This document shows, one piece after another, positions 1 through 7,925 of a DNA stretch of 63,440 bases (position 1 is the stretch's first letter; every line of letters begins with the position of its first letter). Location of the stretch: the NCBI GenBank assembly GCA_049303315.1, contig JBAQMZ010000052.1, positions 1-63,440 of the forward strand, written 5' to 3'. The notes below the pieces were generated by a model that saw nothing but the letters and a program-made list of their open reading frames with translations, was not told the origin of the DNA and made no database searches. The stretch is from Methanoperedens sp049303315. GTDB taxonomy: Archaea > Halobacteriota > Methanosarcinia > Methanosarcinales > Methanoperedenaceae. The translations under genes were made by a program, and so were the position numbers.

Positions 1-42
1 TGAGCGTATCTTTAAGTAAAATCCAGATTATATTATTCAAAC

Positions 43-98
43 ATCCATCCCGCTGAGTGTTTTTAGCACTAATACAAAATATTTCAGTTGGGATGGAT
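43..98 (+). promoter_or_regulatory. Long hairpin in the leader of the RiPP-like operon
   Basis: Arms ATCCATCCC (43-51) and GGGATGGAT (90-98) are perfectly complementary. CTGA (53-56) and TCAG (84-87) extend the stem after a small asymmetry, and AGTG/CACT forms an inner stem. It lies about 95 bases upstream of the first gene. It could be a leader RNA structure, an operator, or the end of a gene outside the window. Confidence 0.4.
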
Positions 99-173
99 AA
101 AACTATCTAATACATGCGGAAGTACTGGAATAATAGGAAACTATATATTCTTTTGAAAGCATACGCGATACGC

Positions 174-185
174 GGAGGAAGGTGA
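174..185 (+). promoter_or_regulatory. Ribosome binding site of the 64-aa peptide gene
   Basis: GGAGG (174-178) is followed by GGTGA (181-185), both complementary to an archaeal 16S rRNA tail. GGTGA ends seven bases before the ATG at 193, which supports translation of this very short gene. Confidence 0.6.
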
Positions 186-192
186 AGAGATT

Positions 193-387
193 ATGAATAA
201 AAAGGACTCAAGCAAAAATATCCAGGATAAAGCTAAGAAATTATATGACTCAATGGATGTAATAAGAGCGCGAAGCAGGACATGGAAAGATGAACCGGTA
301 TATTATAAAGAGATAATAGCAAACCTGGATGAACTGGAGATTGCCATTAAGGATTTGAAGAAGGAAATCAAAAGTGGCAAGAAATAA
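193..387 (+). CDS. 64-aa charged peptide, candidate RiPP precursor or maturation partner
   Basis: No family is recognised. The product is Lys/Glu/Asp-rich, has no cysteine, and is predicted to be mostly helical with a heptad-like C-terminal half (LDELEIAIKDLKKEI). A short Arg/Trp/Tyr-containing stretch lies at residues 24-38 (IRARSRTWKDEPVYY). It has a strong ribosome binding site and overlaps the next gene by 14 bases, so the two are probably translationally coupled. The downstream genes are a PqqD-like recognition domain and a B12-binding radical SAM enzyme, the usual companions of a ribosomally made modified peptide. By context it may be the substrate, with residues 24-38 a possible modified core; this is inference. 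It could equally be a small accessory subunit. Confidence 0.6.
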   Translation: MNKKDSSKNIQDKAKKLYDSMDVIRARSRTWKDEPVYYKEIIANLDELEIAIKDLKKEIKSGKK

Positions 388-640
388 GAAATTGCTCTTT
401 GAAAAGAATAAAACTATTGAGAGAACGGTCGGTCCTTATTTATTGGTTTCAATCCCATATGGAGATGTCGTCCTTTTAAAGGAAGAACTCTACCAAATAT
501 GGAACTTTTTGCCTCCCGATCGGTTTACCATTGACAAGTTATTTGACTGCATGAAACAAAATGGAATCGATACTGATAAAAATCCCGCTAAATTTGTTTT
601 AGAAAAATTCCTGCAGATGGGAATGATCAATAAGAAATGA
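374..640 (+). CDS. PqqD-like peptide-recognition (RRE) protein
   Basis: The 88-aa product has the layout of the PqqD/RRE fold. An N-terminal beta-hairpin region (residues 14-34, with TVGPYLLVSIPYGD) is followed by a winged-helix-like part: LKEELYQIWNFL, then FTIDKLFDCMKQNG, then FVLEKFLQMGMI. The order 'hydrophobic-xx-IW-xx-L ... V-xx-FL-xx-L-xx-G-hydrophobic' is typical of stand-alone PqqD-like domains, which bind leader peptides and deliver them to modifying enzymes. It overlaps the upstream peptide gene by 14 bases and the radical SAM gene by 4 (ATGA). The family is inferred from pattern, not search; a generic winged-helix protein is the main alternative. Confidence 0.6.
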   Translation: MARNKKLLFEKNKTIERTVGPYLLVSIPYGDVVLLKEELYQIWNFLPPDRFTIDKLFDCMKQNGIDTDKNPAKFVLEKFLQMGMINKK

Positions 641-2268
641 CACGTCCACGCACTGCGTTAATAAGTCCGCCTTATTATCAGGAAAAGGCATGGGCTAAGG
701 GAGAGAAACCACCTTTTAATATCGGGCTGGGATATTTAGCATCCTTCATCCAATCAAATGGTTATGATTCGGATCTATTTGACTGTTCATGTCTTCGGAA
801 CGAGAGAGCCGAAAAAATAGTTGAAGAGTATCAACTCGACTCTTATGACATTATAGGTGTTTCTGTATATTCGCAGACATACGAAATATCTACAGAGATT
901 GCATCAGAGATAAAGAAAAGAAATAGGAAAGCGATTATAGTTTTTGGTGGTCCTCATGCCACAGCAGCTGGAGAAGATATAAATCTGCACAATCCCTATG
1001 TTGATTATGTTGTTAGAGGAGAGGGGGAAGTCCCTTTTCAAAAACTGATATACTGTATTGAAAATGGAATTTCACCAAATGATGTTGCGGCAATTACCTT
1101 CAGGGATTCCCAGGGACAGGTTGTTTCCAATCCTCTTTTAAATGAGTATCCGGTATTAGAAAGTCTTCCTTCCCCGCGCAGATTCTCCAAGAACGGCGCT
1201 TCTCCTTTCTTTACTTATTACAGTGAAAAAGAAAAATTACGAAAGATTGCCGTTACAATTAATGTTAGTAGAGGATGCCCCTATAAATGCGCCTTTTGCA
1301 TAATTTCAACAATACAAAGAAATTATAGAACCAGGAGTGCGAAATCAGTTCTAAAGGAAATCCAGCAATTATACGAAGAACATAACTTTAATCATGTTTG
1401 GTTCGTTGATTCCGACTTTCTCTTAGATCCAGAAAAGGCATTGAGCATTGGCAAAGGTCTAAAACGAATAGATAGGAGCTTTACCTGGAACTGCACAGGT
1501 CGAGCAGACCAAATCCTAAGATCGAAAAACCTATTGCCAGAGCTAATTAATTATGGACTGGAATGCGTGGAAATAGGTATCGAAAGTGGATCTGAAGCCG
1601 TTTTGAAACGATGGAACAAGAGGACTACAGTTGAAATAAATAGGGAGGCTGTACGTGTCATGAACGAACTTGAACTTCAAATCGCTCTTGATTTCATAAT
1701 GTTTGACCCATCCAGCACAAGAAACGAACTTATAGACAATATTCTATATTTAAAAGATGCTAATTTCTATGGTCATTCCCCGGTGGATGTATTGACCTCT
1801 GAGATAATACTTTATCCTTCAACTCCCTTAAGAGAATTCTACTCGAAACAATGGGATATAAAATGGAACTCTAATATCATCCCCACTTACCAGTTTGAAA
1901 ACGAAGAAGTTAGAGAAATATATTCATTGATCTCTTATTTCGATAAGAAATTCTTAAATATTTTTAATAGTTTTGTTCCTATTATTGGAAATATCCTGTA
2001 TGAAATGATCACTCATGAAAACTATAGAAAAAAGGAATATCCACATCATATACTTAAAAGGCTGCAAGAACTCCAGATAAGCCAGCATGTGATTTCAACA
2101 ATCCCTTATATTATCTTTGAAAAAATCGTAGTAAAAGGTGATATTAAGAAAAATAGTCATATATATAACGAGATAAACGAACTCATTGGCATTGATATTT
2201 TGGAATATTTAGAATGGATAGCCAACGAATGTAGATTTTTCAACAAGTATTTTGGCATTGAGTCATAA
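637..2268 (+). CDS. B12-binding radical SAM enzyme
   Basis: The 543-aa protein has an N-terminal cobalamin-binding-type Rossmann domain (about residues 1-150: SPPYY, GLGYLASFIQ, FGGPHATA, VRGEGE). A radical SAM TIM barrel follows, with the CX3CX2C cluster motif at Cys214, Cys218 and Cys221 (RGCPYKCAFC) and the family signature RSAKSVLKEI. The C-terminal 170 residues are not recognised. These enzymes use SAM and often methylcobalamin to methylate or rearrange unactivated carbons. Its 4-base overlap with the PqqD-like gene and the preceding small peptide point to peptide modification. A role in lipid or cofactor modification is possible, because this family is broad. A ten-T tract lies 25 bases after the stop. 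Confidence 0.85.
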   Translation: MTRPRTALISPPYYQEKAWAKGEKPPFNIGLGYLASFIQSNGYDSDLFDCSCLRNERAEKIVEEYQLDSYDIIGVSVYSQTYEISTEIASEIKKRNRKAIIVFGGPHATAAGEDINLHNPYVDYVVRGEGEVPFQKLIYCIENGISPNDVAAITFRDSQGQVVSNPLLNEYPVLESLPSPRRFSKNGASPFFTYYSEKEKLRKIAVTINVSRGCPYKCAFCIISTIQRNYRTRSAKSVLKEIQQLYEEHNFNHVWFVDSDFLLDPEKALSIGKGLKRIDRSFTWNCTGRADQILRSKNLLPELINYGLECVEIGIESGSEAVLKRWNKRTTVEINREAVRVMNELELQIALDFIMFDPSSTRNELIDNILYLKDANFYGHSPVDVLTSEIILYPSTPLREFYSKQWDIKWNSNIIPTYQFENEEVREIYSLISYFDKKFLNIFNSFVPIIGNILYEMITHENYRKKEYPHHILKRLQELQISQHVISTIPYIIFEKIVVKGDIKKNSHIYNEINELIGIDILEYLEWIANECRFFNKYFGIES

Positions 2269-2293
2269 CTTGCATACATGCAGATTTCCCTCG

Positions 2294-2303
2294 TTTTTTT
2301 TTT
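2294..2303 (+). terminator. T10 tract, probable archaeal terminator
   Basis: Ten consecutive T residues lie 25 bases after the stop of the radical SAM gene. Oligo-T on the coding strand is the core archaeal termination signal. Confidence 0.6.
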
Positions 2304-2326
2304 CAAAACCGCATTCTGAGGCAGCG

Positions 2327-2344
2327 TTCCTTGGAGCCAAGGAA
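2327..2344. repeat. Perfect 8-bp palindrome TTCCTTGG-AG-CCAAGGAA
   Basis: The arms are perfect with a two-base centre. It lies between the T10 tract on plus and the stop of the minus-strand small cysteine-rich gene, so it could form a hairpin at the end of either transcript. Confidence 0.5.
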
Positions 2345-2379
2345 AGAAAGCCGGAACAACTGGACGCCTGAAAAAACGC

Positions 2380-2532
2380 TCAAAAAAGCCCACAATATTT
2401 TACCTTCTTACTGCTGGAGCATTCATAAATGACGCATATTTTTCCAATCTGGTTTTCCTCCTCGCACCCGAAATTTTTGAAATTTTTGCAGACCTCGCAT
2501 GCAATTCCGCACCGTCCAATTTCGATATCCAT
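2380..2532 (-). CDS. 50-aa cysteine-rich DUF3795-like protein, possibly shortened
   Basis: The product has seven cysteines (8, 12, 15, 23, 33, 38, 47), opening with RCGIACEVCKNF. This CGxxCxxC start, followed by GC and 'CVIYEC', resembles the metal-binding DUF3795 family common in methanogens. GGAG sits six bases before the ATG. The family usually continues with another Cys pair (CxxCxxFPC). Here the frame stops at a TGA directly after a T6 run, and reading one base shifted continues as ERFFRR. The gene may therefore be truncated or frameshifted, or simply a short member. Function is unknown. Confidence 0.55.
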   Translation of the reverse strand: MDIEIGRCGIACEVCKNFKNFGCEEENQIGKICVIYECSSSKKVKYCGLF

Positions 2533-2634
2533 TTTTTCTCCGTTTTTACCTTATTTAGTTGGTTTATCCTATCTTTGTTCGATTACTTATAAAATGTTTT
2601 GTTTTATAAACTACGAACAGTATTTTTTTGGGAA

Positions 2635-2645
2635 TAATTTATATT
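2635..2645 (+). promoter_or_regulatory. TATA box of pdxT
   Basis: The A/T box TAATTTATATT is centred about 28 bases before the pdxT ATG. This places transcription start at or just before the start codon, so the mRNA is probably leaderless. Confidence 0.5.
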
Positions 2646-2667
2646 CTTATCCTGAGACTCTGGGTAT

Positions 2668-3261
2668 ATGCGTATCGGGGTCATTGCAATCCAGGGAAAC
2701 GTAGAAGAGCACGTTGAAGCCCTGAAAAGGGCATTAAGACAGGCAAAACTGGAAGCAGAGGTCGTAAAGATAAAACATAAAGGAACCGTCCCTGCATGCG
2801 ATGCATTAATCCTTCCCGGCGGTGAGAGTACCACGCTTGGAAGACTAATGGAGCGGGAAGGCATCTCATCCGAAATCAGGAAAGCCGCTAATTCGGGCAT
2901 TCCTGTAATGGGAACATGCGCAGGACTTGTGCTGCTTGCAAAGCATGGGGATGAACAGGTGGAAAAAACAAAACAGCCGCTGCTTTCACTGATGGATGTC
3001 CGTGTTAACAGGAACGCATTCGGGCGGCAGAAAGAATCCTTTGAATCCCTGGTGGATTTTAAGGGGCTCACTGAACCCTTTAATGCAATATTCATCCGCG
3101 CGCCGTGTATTACAGAGACGGGGAAGGATGTAGAAATCCTTTCAACATACAGGGGTCATATAGTTGCGGCAAGACAGAAAAATTTGCTTGCCCTGGCATT
3201 CCATCCTGAATTGACAGATGATTTAAGAATCCACGAATATTTCCTGAAAATGATAGGATAA
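2668..3261 (+). CDS. pdxT: Pyridoxal 5'-phosphate synthase glutaminase subunit PdxT
   Basis: PdxT hydrolyses glutamine and channels ammonia to PdxS, which builds PLP from ribose 5-phosphate and glyceraldehyde 3-phosphate. The 197-aa length is standard. The class I amidotransferase triad is visible: Cys84 in GTCAGL, and His179 and Glu181 in FHPEL. The oxyanion segment LILPGGEST is at 47-55. pdxS is not in this window, so the two subunits are encoded apart. The gene stands alone on plus and is convergent with the next gene, with two bases between their stop codons. Confidence 0.95.
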   Translation: MRIGVIAIQGNVEEHVEALKRALRQAKLEAEVVKIKHKGTVPACDALILPGGESTTLGRLMEREGISSEIRKAANSGIPVMGTCAGLVLLAKHGDEQVEKTKQPLLSLMDVRVNRNAFGRQKESFESLVDFKGLTEPFNAIFIRAPCITETGKDVEILSTYRGHIVAARQKNLLALAFHPELTDDLRIHEYFLKMIG

Positions 3262-3263
3262 AA

Positions 3264-4370
3264 TTATCCGGACTTTTCTATTCTCCTGGTAATTTTATCA
3301 ATTCTTTCCTGGCTGGATTTCCTGAGTTCCTCATATTCCTCATCAAGCATGTTTCCAGATTCGTATTCTTTTTGCAATTCGCTGAGTTTGGAAAGAGTTT
3401 CTTCCTTCATGGCCTCAAGTTCTTCCCCTGTTTTTCCTTCAAATTCGGTATCTTCCACCGTTTCAGCCGATTCCAGAGTTGCAGTTTCTTCAATGGCTTC
3501 CCCGCCTGTTTCCTCGACGGTCTCCTCCACGGTTTCTTTGCGCTTCAGCGAGGTTCTTATTTTTTCTTCAAACACCCTGATTTTTTCATTCTTTTTCCTG
3601 ATGACAGGATATGAGAAAACAAGTATAATAAGAAGTCCCAGAATCACATAACCTGCAATTCCGGAAGGTGTGACTGCGGAGCTTGAGATAGCGATATTCA
3701 TTTCATTAAACTGCGGGGTTTCCCAGTTATACAGAATGCTATTATCTTCTTCCCTTGGATTCCCTGAAGCAGAGATACTGTTCCCCTTATCATCTAAAAT
3801 GGCCACATCCTCTTCTTTATCCCGCGTGATTTTAAGCACGATGCTGTTTGGTTTTTTTGTTACCAGCGTTGGATACAGGAACATTTTTGAAAATTGTTTT
3901 GTTTTAATGAAGGTTCCTTTTGCCTCTGCCGGGAGGACATATTCCACGATATAAAGAGGTGGGATGCGGTCATTGGATTTCAGATAATCCTGCCAGCTGA
4001 TGATATTCCCGTTCTGTTTCCACACAAGAGGTTCAGGCATGGCGCCCATCGTCATCTCAATTTTACCTACTCTTATTTCTTCAACCCCATCTTGCACCCA
4101 TGTTCTAACAAATCCCGAAAAATTCATTGTTCCCCGATTACTGAATATCAACGTTTCCCTGACATATAATTTGTTTTGTGCTTTGAATTGGATAGCATCA
4201 ACTTCTATTAAATTCTGTACCAGTACAATATCCTGGTCTGATTCCGTACTATTAACCAAATCCGGTTGTACTGTGGATTTATTGCTTGTCATCCCCGCAA
4301 AACCATAGGCAGTATTGATTAGCAAAATTATCAAAAATATTGAGATTATATATTGTTTTATTTTTTTCAT
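3264..4370 (-). CDS. Membrane-anchored surface protein with cytoplasmic coiled-coil tail
   Basis: The function of this 368-aa protein is not recognised. It has a signal peptide or N-terminal anchor (residues 7-26), then a beta-rich exterior domain of about 205 residues. A single membrane helix follows (about 239-260, GIAGYVILGLLIILVFSYPVI), then a cytoplasmic tail. The tail has a Glu/Thr-rich low-complexity stretch (about 283-320) followed by a helical segment, LSELQKEYESGNMLDEEYEEL, like the short oligomerisation motifs at the ends of many membrane proteins. It stands alone, with an AT-rich upstream region. Confidence 0.75.
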   Translation of the reverse strand: MKKIKQYIISIFLIILLINTAYGFAGMTSNKSTVQPDLVNSTESDQDIVLVQNLIEVDAIQFKAQNKLYVRETLIFSNRGTMNFSGFVRTWVQDGVEEIRVGKIEMTMGAMPEPLVWKQNGNIISWQDYLKSNDRIPPLYIVEYVLPAEAKGTFIKTKQFSKMFLYPTLVTKKPNSIVLKITRDKEEDVAILDDKGNSISASGNPREEDNSILYNWETPQFNEMNIAISSSAVTPSGIAGYVILGLLIILVFSYPVIRKKNEKIRVFEEKIRTSLKRKETVEETVEETGGEAIEETATLESAETVEDTEFEGKTGEELEAMKEETLSKLSELQKEYESGNMLDEEYEELRKSSQERIDKITRRIEKSG

Positions 4371-4449
4371 ATCATCTGTCCTTTTAATATACTATTTAGG
4401 TTGATATATTTTGTTATTTAAAACATAAATCTGGATTCAGGAATCTGAT

Positions 4450-5202
4450 TCATTTATCAAAACATGCAAAATATAAGCACTCTTCCCGCGAAATCTGCGG
4501 TATATCCACGCTGCCTTCGCAGAATACCGCCGGTGCATCCCTGATTAGCACAGCCGGCGTGCTTTCATCCGCTTCTCCCATTATTATTTGCGCCGCCGAA
4601 ACAAGATTATCTGCAGTGGCGCGCCGCGTAATCAAAAGGGGTTTTCCGAAAAGGTCTTTTTTTCCCCTCATATCCTCCACAGGCTCAATCCCCGCGCAGC
4701 CAAGTGCAATACCTACACAACCGAGACGCAGCGGCTGTGTCCTGCTATCGCCGATGATTACCGCAAGGCTGCACCTGTATTCCTTCATCAGTTTCTCCCT
4801 GATTTCAACTGCGCTTTTTTTCGGGTCTTCAGGCAGCAATACAACATGTCCTTCCGGGGCATTGGAATTATCTATACCGGCGCTTGGCGAAAGTACCCCT
4901 TTTGTAATAGTCACCACAACCCCGGGTATCCCTCCAAGAATCTCATCGGATTCACGGATAATAAGCTCCATTTTGCCGGGGTCGGTTTCATAAAGATTTG
5001 AGAGTTCGATTGCCTTTTTTGATGGTGCAACATTTTCAAGATTTACAACCCGCCCTTCCGCTGTCGCGACCGCTGATTCGGCAAGGACGAATATATCGTT
5101 ATCCTGCGGCGTAATGCCGCCTGTTTTCATGGACTTAACTATGACCGAAGCAATATCATCACCCGGTTTTATGAGCGGTGTTTTTATTCCGAATAATTGC
5201 AT
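4450..5202 (-). CDS. cofE: Coenzyme F420-0:L-glutamate ligase
   Basis: CofE adds gamma-linked glutamate to F420-0 using GTP. The 250-aa product has the family's N-terminal segment (MQLFGIKTPLIKPGDD), the SPSAGIDNSN metal/nucleotide loop and GDSRTQPLR. The frame extends 18 codons further upstream, but the chosen ATG has AGGAG eight bases before it and gives the usual N-terminus and length. The start lies inside the end of thiC (19-base overlap), making cofE the last gene of the C1/cofactor operon. cofG and cofH lie 46 kb away in this window. Confidence 0.93.
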   Translation of the reverse strand: MQLFGIKTPLIKPGDDIASVIVKSMKTGGITPQDNDIFVLAESAVATAEGRVVNLENVAPSKKAIELSNLYETDPGKMELIIRESDEILGGIPGVVVTITKGVLSPSAGIDNSNAPEGHVVLLPEDPKKSAVEIREKLMKEYRCSLAVIIGDSRTQPLRLGCVGIALGCAGIEPVEDMRGKKDLFGKPLLITRRATADNLVSAAQIIMGEADESTPAVLIRDAPAVFCEGSVDIPQISREECLYFACFDK

Positions 5203-6431
5203 GTTCCAAACTCCTTCATTATTTTTATGGCGCAGAAATCCCCGCACATGGTGCACGGCCCCTCAGATGGCGCTAACGACCTTGCCCTCTCGCTGTCGAT
5301 GCAAAAGTCCATCTGCCCTTCCCAGTCAAGGTTTGCCCTTTTTCGTGCAAGGTTTTTATCCTTTTCGTCCAACCCGTATTTTATCGAATCGCCAATGTGA
5401 GCCGCTATCTTAAAAGCGACAAGCCCTTCCCTCACCTGCTCAGGGCCGGGAAGCCCGAGATGCTCGGATGGCGTAATATAACACAGGTAATCAGCTCCCG
5501 CACCGCTTGCTATGCTCGCTCCTACGGCTCCAGCTATGTGGTCATATCCTACTGCGATGTCTGTAGGCAGTGGTCCTGCCACAAAAAGTGGAAAATCCGA
5601 CTTGCGTTTATAGAACTTTACATACTTTGCTATCCTGTCTGCACGCACATGCCCTCCCATGCCCTCGATAATCACCTGCACTCCCGCCAGGTTTGCCTCT
5701 CTTGCAAGTTCCACGTTCTGCTTAATTTCGATAAGCTGCGCCTTATCCCGCGTATCGTGTATGCACCCGCTTCGCATCGTATTTCCGAGTGAGAGCACGA
5801 TGTCATGTCTTTTCAGGATTTTTAAAATCTCATCGAAATTTTCGACAAAAGGGTTTTCGCATTTGTTTATCATCATATAGGCGCTGGTAATCGACCCGCC
5901 TTTTGAGACAACGCCCATTATCCTTTTCCTTCTTTTCAGAGCGCCAAGAGTTTCACTATCAATGCAGTGGAGCACAAAGGAACTCACCCCATCCTCTGCC
6001 TGCTGCTTTAAATTCTGGATAATATCCCAGGAAGTCATGTTCCCAAGACCTTTTTCGGCGGCGGTCTGGTAGATTGGGACAGTGGTTATGGGAAGCCCTG
6101 TATTTTCAAATATTTTCCGGCGTATTTCTGGAATATCCCCGCCCATGGAAAGGTCAGTTATGGTGTCGGCTCCATATTTTTCCGCAAGTTTTGCTTTTTT
6201 CACCTCTTCATCAGGATTTATTTTTAACGATGATGTCCCGATATTGACATTCACTTTCGTTGCAAGACCTTTGCCGATGCCGACAGAGCAATCCCCCCGA
6301 CTCATGATAACGACGCTTCCGTTTGCAACCAACGAAAGCAGAACCTCGATATCGATATTCTCAAGCTTAGCAACCGCTATCATTTGTTCGGTTACGGTAC
6401 CCTCATGCGCCTGTTCCACCTGCGTTTTCAT
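5184..6431 (-). CDS. thiC: ThiC-family radical SAM enzyme (HMP-P synthase or 5-hydroxybenzimidazole synthase BzaF)
   Basis: ThiC converts aminoimidazole ribotide to the thiamine pyrimidine (HMP-P); the paralogue BzaF turns the same substrate into 5-hydroxybenzimidazole for cobamides. The 415-aa protein has the ThiC barrel motifs (SMGGDIPEIR, GVSKGGS-like VVSKGGSIT, EGMGGHV, PTDIAVGYDHI) and a C-terminal cluster site at Cys393, Cys396 and Cys400. That spacing is CX2CX3C, one residue shorter than the CX2CX4C of classical ThiC, so BzaF must be considered. It overlaps metF by 4 bases (ATGA) and cofE by 19. Family membership is firm; the exact product is open. Confidence 0.88.
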   Translation of the reverse strand: MKTQVEQAHEGTVTEQMIAVAKLENIDIEVLLSLVANGSVVIMSRGDCSVGIGKGLATKVNVNIGTSSLKINPDEEVKKAKLAEKYGADTITDLSMGGDIPEIRRKIFENTGLPITTVPIYQTAAEKGLGNMTSWDIIQNLKQQAEDGVSSFVLHCIDSETLGALKRRKRIMGVVSKGGSITSAYMMINKCENPFVENFDEILKILKRHDIVLSLGNTMRSGCIHDTRDKAQLIEIKQNVELAREANLAGVQVIIEGMGGHVRADRIAKYVKFYKRKSDFPLFVAGPLPTDIAVGYDHIAGAVGASIASGAGADYLCYITPSEHLGLPGPEQVREGLVAFKIAAHIGDSIKYGLDEKDKNLARKRANLDWEGQMDFCIDSERARSLAPSEGPCTMCGDFCAIKIMKEFGTCNYSE

Positions 6432-7300
6432 ATTATGCCTGCCATTTCAAGAATATCTTTTGTTTTTTCATGGTTCCCGATTGGCATTATATGAACGCCG
6501 CCGCACTTACCATGCAATTCTTTTATCAATTCTGCAGATATTTCCATCCCTTTCATTTCCGGGTTTTTTGAATTTTTCATCCGGTCAATTAAAACTTGCG
6601 GGACTTTGACACCTGCAATATTTTTATTAAGGAACCGGGCGCTTTTTTCGGATTTCAGGGGGATTATACCTGCTATAATCCACCTTCGGCCTATGCCAGT
6701 ATCCTTTATATTATCCAAAAAGCCTGAAAACTTTTCTATATCAAAAACAGCCTGTGTCTGGATAAAACGTGCACCCTGGCTTATTTTCTTCTTAAGTTTA
6801 ATAAGAGCAATTTCACTCAGTTCAATATTTGTCACGGCTCCGGCGCAGAAATTTGTACTGCCATCCAGACTGTTGCCTGAAAAATCAAAACCCGTGTTTA
6901 GCTTTTGGACAAGACCAAGAAGCTGCACCGAATCCATATCATAAACAGGTTTGGCGCCTTCATGGTCGCCTTTTACGGGATGGTCGCCTGACATTATGAG
7001 AATGTTTTTTATCCCGAGCGCAAATGCCCCGAGAAGTTCCGACTGGAGCGCAAGCCTGTTCCTGTCCCTGCACGTCATGTGCATTATCGTTTCATATCCT
7101 TTGCTTTCAAGGATGCTGCACGCCGCAACCGGGCTCATCCTCATAATCGCCCGCTGGTTATCAGTGACATTAATTGCATCCGCAATGCCCTTTATCATGC
7201 CTGCGTCTTTTAGCAAGCCTGCTGTATCGGTTCCTTTTGGCGGGCTTATTTCGGCAGTAACCACGAATTTGCCCTCGTCCAGCTTTAACTCGAAGCTCAA
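6428..7300 (-). CDS. metF: Methylenetetrahydrofolate reductase family protein (MetF)
   Basis: MetF reduces methylene-tetrahydropterin to methyl-tetrahydropterin on FAD. The 290-aa barrel has the family N-terminal strand (VTAEISPPKGTD), the folate/flavin region AINVTDNQRA, the loop HMTCRDRN (74-81), LIMSGDHP for flavin, and FIQTQAVFDIEKF near residue 180. It directly follows metV with a 4-base overlap. MetF-MetV pairs are known from acetogens and several archaea, where the MetV-type subunit replaces NADH-dependent input. Whether the substrate here is folate or methanopterin cannot be told from sequence. Confidence 0.88.
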   Translation of the reverse strand: MSFELKLDEGKFVVTAEISPPKGTDTAGLLKDAGMIKGIADAINVTDNQRAIMRMSPVAACSILESKGYETIMHMTCRDRNRLALQSELLGAFALGIKNILIMSGDHPVKGDHEGAKPVYDMDSVQLLGLVQKLNTGFDFSGNSLDGSTNFCAGAVTNIELSEIALIKLKKKISQGARFIQTQAVFDIEKFSGFLDNIKDTGIGRRWIIAGIIPLKSEKSARFLNKNIAGVKVPQVLIDRMKNSKNPEMKGMEISAELIKELHGKCGGVHIMPIGNHEKTKDILEMAGII

Positions 7301-7923
7301 ACCGTCTGCCTCCGCTTCTTTCCTGAGTGGTCACGAGGTTCATGGATGCTCCCAAGATTCTCAAGCTTCCCGAGTTTCTTCTGGCGTTCGTATATTTCAT
7401 CCCAGGCGCATGTGCGTTCATCAACTTCGCATTTTCCTTCCATTGCGCCGCCGCAGGGCCCGTTCAAAAGCCCCTTGGGACACTTTGAAACAGGGCATAT
7501 TCCCCCGAATTCCCAGACAGTGCATTCACCGCACATGCCGCACAATTCTTTTATCGTCTCTTCAAGGCGCGTCCCGCCAAGGGATTCCGTATCAAGCGCC
7601 GGATAAACCTGCCTTTCCGAAAGACCTGAAATCAGAGATACCCCTCCCCCGCACGACATAACCAGCAGCGCATCCGACTTTCCAATCCACGGATTCAGAG
7701 TGAGTACATCGTCCCACGAACTTATATTGCAGGCAGAACTCAGTACCGTCCATCCCACAATGTTTTTCCCGGCTCTTTTGAGTCTTTTTTCCATTTCGCG
7801 TACTTCCGGTTCGCCCCCGACACGGAGCTTTGTTGCGCATTTCCCGCACCCGATTATGAAAATATTTTTCTCTTTAAGCGCCCTCAGGATTTCTTTAAAT
7901 TCTTTCTGGCTTGAAATTATCAT
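7297..7923 (-). CDS. metV: MetV-like cysteine-rich partner of MetF
   Basis: The 208-aa protein carries twelve cysteines, with paired motifs GCGKCA (Cys26/29), LCGMCGEC (128/131/134), CPVSKCPKG (143/148) and GPCGG...GKC (157/165). This is the methylene-THF reductase C-terminal family (MetV), a zinc and iron-sulfur protein that forms a complex with MetF and connects it to a reductant. It starts 2 bases after the DHPS stop and overlaps metF by ATGA, so the three are co-translated. The last 25 residues are charged and probably disordered. Confidence 0.85.
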   Translation of the reverse strand: MIISSQKEFKEILRALKEKNIFIIGCGKCATKLRVGGEPEVREMEKRLKRAGKNIVGWTVLSSACNISSWDDVLTLNPWIGKSDALLVMSCGGGVSLISGLSERQVYPALDTESLGGTRLEETIKELCGMCGECTVWEFGGICPVSKCPKGLLNGPCGGAMEGKCEVDERTCAWDEIYERQKKLGKLENLGSIHEPRDHSGKKRRQTV

Positions 7924-7925
7924 TC

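Noticed and set aside
2157..2393. Minus-strand frame starting MGFFERFFRRP
   Set aside because: It crosses the palindrome and the T10 tract and runs antisense into the radical SAM gene. Only its first codons could belong to a frameshifted tail of the small Cys-rich gene.
5203..5256. Eighteen-codon N-terminal extension of cofE
   Set aside because: It overlaps thiC more deeply, lacks a binding site and does not match the usual CofE start; the ATG at 5202 has AGGAG.
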